Positions 3,874 through 5,432 of a stretch of 5,432 bases of DNA are shown one piece after another (position 1 is the stretch's first letter; the number at the start of each line of letters is the position of its first letter). The stretch lies in the NCBI GenBank assembly GCA_027025615.1, contig JALVQM010000210.1, positions 1 through 5,432 of the forward strand, in the 5' to 3' direction. The stretch is from Desulfobacteraceae bacterium. Lineage in GTDB: Bacteria > Desulfobacterota > Desulfobacteria > Desulfobacterales > Desulfosarcinaceae. The notes beneath the pieces were generated by a model. It was not told the origin of the DNA and ran no database searches. It worked only from the letters and a program-made list of their open reading frames with translations. The position numbers and the translations under genes are program-made.

Positions 3874-5432
3874 TTCGAATCAGTGATATAATTGAAAAAA
3901 TAGCTGAATACCATCCTGAGGCGGATCTCCAGCTTATTGACAGGGCCTACATCTATTCGGCCAAGGTACACGACGGCCAGATGCGCCTTTCCGGTGAGCC
4001 TTATCTTTCCCACCCCCTGGAAGTCGCCGGTATTCTGGCCGACATGCGCCTTGACGTTGTCAGTGTGGCGGCCGGCCTGCTCCACGACGTGGTGGAAGAC
4101 ACCCATGCTACCGAAGACGAACTGGAAGAAATGTTCGGCCAGGAGATCAGGCATATAGTTGCCGGTGTCACAAAGCTGAGCAAGTTGCCTTTTTCCAGCT
4201 CCCAGGCCCGGGAAGCCGAAAGTATCCGCAAAATGATCCTGGCCATGGCCGATGATATTCGGGTCATCCTGATAAAGCTGGCCGACCGCCTCCACAACAT
4301 GCGTACCTTGCAGTTCCATCGCAGCGAAGCCAAGCGCCGGAAGATTGCCAAGGAAACCCTTGATATTTACGCACCCATTGCAGCCCGGCTTGGTATTTAC
4401 TGGATAAAAAATGAGCTTGAAAATACATCTTTCAAATACATGATGCCTGAAGAGTATGCCCGGATCGAAGCCCTGGTGGCCAAAGACAGGGAGGAACGGG
4501 AAAGCTATATTGAAACCGTCAAACGGATAATCAGGCAAAAGATGGAGGAAAACCATCTGGAATGTCAAGTGCTGGGAAGATATAAAAATTTCTACAGCAT
4601 TTATCAGAAGATGGTAACCCAGAATCTGGCCTTTGAAGACGTGTACGATATTATTGCTTTTCGGATTATCCTGGACACAATTCCCCATTGTTACGAAGCC
4701 CTTGGTGTGGTGCATTCGCTCTGGAAACCGATTGCCAAAAAATTCAAGGATTATATCGGGATGCCCAAACCAAACATGTACCAGAGCCTGCACACCACGG
4801 TGATCGGGCCTTTTGGCGAAAGAGTGGAAATCCAGATCAGGACTCGTGAAATGGACAGGGTGGCCGAAGCCGGTATCGCTGCCCACTGGAGTTACAAGGA
4901 GGGCCGGACTGCCGACCCCCAGACAGCCGCCACCTTTGCCTGGGTTCAACAACTAGTTGAAAACCAGGCTAATTTCAGGGATCCCAAGGAATTTCTTGAA
5001 AATGTCCGCATCGACCTTTTCCCTGACGAGGTTTACGTTTTTTCACCCAAGGGAGATATCAAGACTTTGCCCAGGGGGGCTACCCCTGTCGATTTTGCTT
5101 ATCAAATCCATTCCGAAGTGGGCAATCAATGCGTGGGGGCGAAGGTGAATGGCAGGATGGTGCCCCTCAAGTACGAATTGCAGACCGGAGAAATTGTCGA
5201 GATCATTACCCAGAAAGGCCATCATCCCAGCAAGGATTGGTTGAACTTTGTAAAGACGGTAAAAGCCCGCTCCCGTATCAGGCAGTGGATCAAAATCCAG
5301 GAAAAGCAGCGCAGCCTTACCCTGGGCCGTGAAATGTGTGAAAAGGCTTTTCGCAAGTACCGTCTCAATTTCAACACCATGGCCAAATCCGAACAAATGG
5401 TAAAAGTGGCCGAGGGCTTTGGGTTCAAATCG
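3870..5432 (+). CDS. Bifunctional (p)ppGpp synthetase/hydrolase, Rel/SpoT family, 3' end beyond window
   Basis: The frame from ATG 3870 is open to the last base (521 codons, no stop); full-length Rel is usually about 700-750 residues. The product makes and degrades (p)ppGpp in the stringent response. Order: HD hydrolase domain (about 1-180) with His48, His72-Asp73, Glu76-Asp77 and Asp139/Asn143 in KLADRLHNMRTL, all ligand and catalytic positions intact; synthetase domain (about 200-345) with the GTP-side GRYKNFYSIYQKM (237-248), Asp260 in VYDIIAFR, KFKDYIGMPKPNMYQSLHTT (291-310) and Glu320 in VEIQIRT; TGS domain (about 384-446); then the start of the helical region. The KFKD motif is the basic (RxKD-like) form of bifunctional enzymes, not the acidic ExDD of monofunctional RelA. 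The ACT/RRM part is off-window. ATG 3870 gives the expected N-terminus (IRISDIIEKIAEYHPEADL). The name could be rel, relA or spoT, so no symbol is given. Confidence 0.95.
   Translation, partial: MIRISDIIEKIAEYHPEADLQLIDRAYIYSAKVHDGQMRLSGEPYLSHPLEVAGILADMRLDVVSVAAGLLHDVVEDTHATEDELEEMFGQEIRHIVAGVTKLSKLPFSSSQAREAESIRKMILAMADDIRVILIKLADRLHNMRTLQFHRSEAKRRKIAKETLDIYAPIAARLGIYWIKNELENTSFKYMMPEEYARIEALVAKDREERESYIETVKRIIRQKMEENHLECQVLGRYKNFYSIYQKMVTQNLAFEDVYDIIAFRIILDTIPHCYEALGVVHSLWKPIAKKFKDYIGMPKPNMYQSLHTTVIGPFGERVEIQIRTREMDRVAEAGIAAHWSYKEGRTADPQTAATFAWVQQLVENQANFRDPKEFLENVRIDLFPDEVYVFSPKGDIKTLPRGATPVDFAYQIHSEVGNQCVGAKVNGRMVPLKYELQTGEIVEIITQKGHHPSKDWLNFVKTVKARSRIRQWIKIQEKQRSLTLGREMCEKAFRKYRLNFNTMAKSEQMVKVAEGFGFKS

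Noticed and set aside
3855..4952. Long (365-codon) open frame on the minus strand opposite rel
   Set aside because: It lies wholly opposite an unmistakable rel coding region. The translation has no recognisable family, and the openness is explained by the rarity of TTA, CTA and TCA in the matching frame of rel.

Overview
This window is a run of core housekeeping genes, all on the + strand: the 3' end of nusB, then a metallo-beta-lactamase-fold hydrolase gene, ispG, proS (archaeal/eukaryal-type prolyl-tRNA synthetase) and the 5' part of a bifunctional rel/spoT gene that runs off the right edge. I see no mobile element, CRISPR array, tRNA, rRNA or phage-like gene. Base composition looks balanced, with many GGC/GCC/CTG codons. 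Type-3 ProS without the bacterial editing insertion, the methylerythritol-phosphate pathway enzyme IspG, and a Rel N-terminus of the form AYxxSAKVHxGQxRLSGEPYLSHPLEVAGILADM together suggest an anaerobic bacterium, most likely Desulfobacterota (the old Deltaproteobacteria). A Peptococcaceae-like Clostridium is the main alternative. This placement comes from remembered family resemblance, not a search.

Layout. Bases 2-193 are the last 63 codons of nusB. Bases 194-363 are non-coding: a hairpin directly after nusB (with a competing alternative fold), a perfect TATAAT -10 hexamer with a poor -35, and a strong Shine-Dalgarno that sets a TTG start at 364 for the hydrolase. Bases 364-3605 form a tightly packed three-gene operon. 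The hydrolase ends 3 nt before ispG, in the same reading frame, and ispG ends 2 nt before proS. Bases 3606-3869 (264 bases) are intergenic and contain an 11-bp two-part hairpin, a candidate intrinsic terminator and weak promoter-like elements. The rel gene starts at ATG 3870 and is open to the last base (521 codons, no stop), covering the hydrolase, synthetase and TGS domains plus the start of the helical region.

How the genes relate. The set links transcription antitermination (NusB), isoprenoid precursor synthesis through an oxygen-sensitive Fe-S enzyme (IspG), tRNA-Pro charging (ProS) and the stringent-response alarmone (Rel). Uncharged tRNA is the classical Rel signal, so proS beside rel makes sense, although the intergenic region suggests rel can be expressed separately.

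I do not see a convincing undescribed system. The most worthwhile loose ends are in the proS-rel gap: the well-placed Shine-Dalgarno is too far from the rel ATG but fits a four-codon TTG mini-ORF whose stop overlaps that ATG, and a 54-codon ORF overlaps the proS stop as TGATG.
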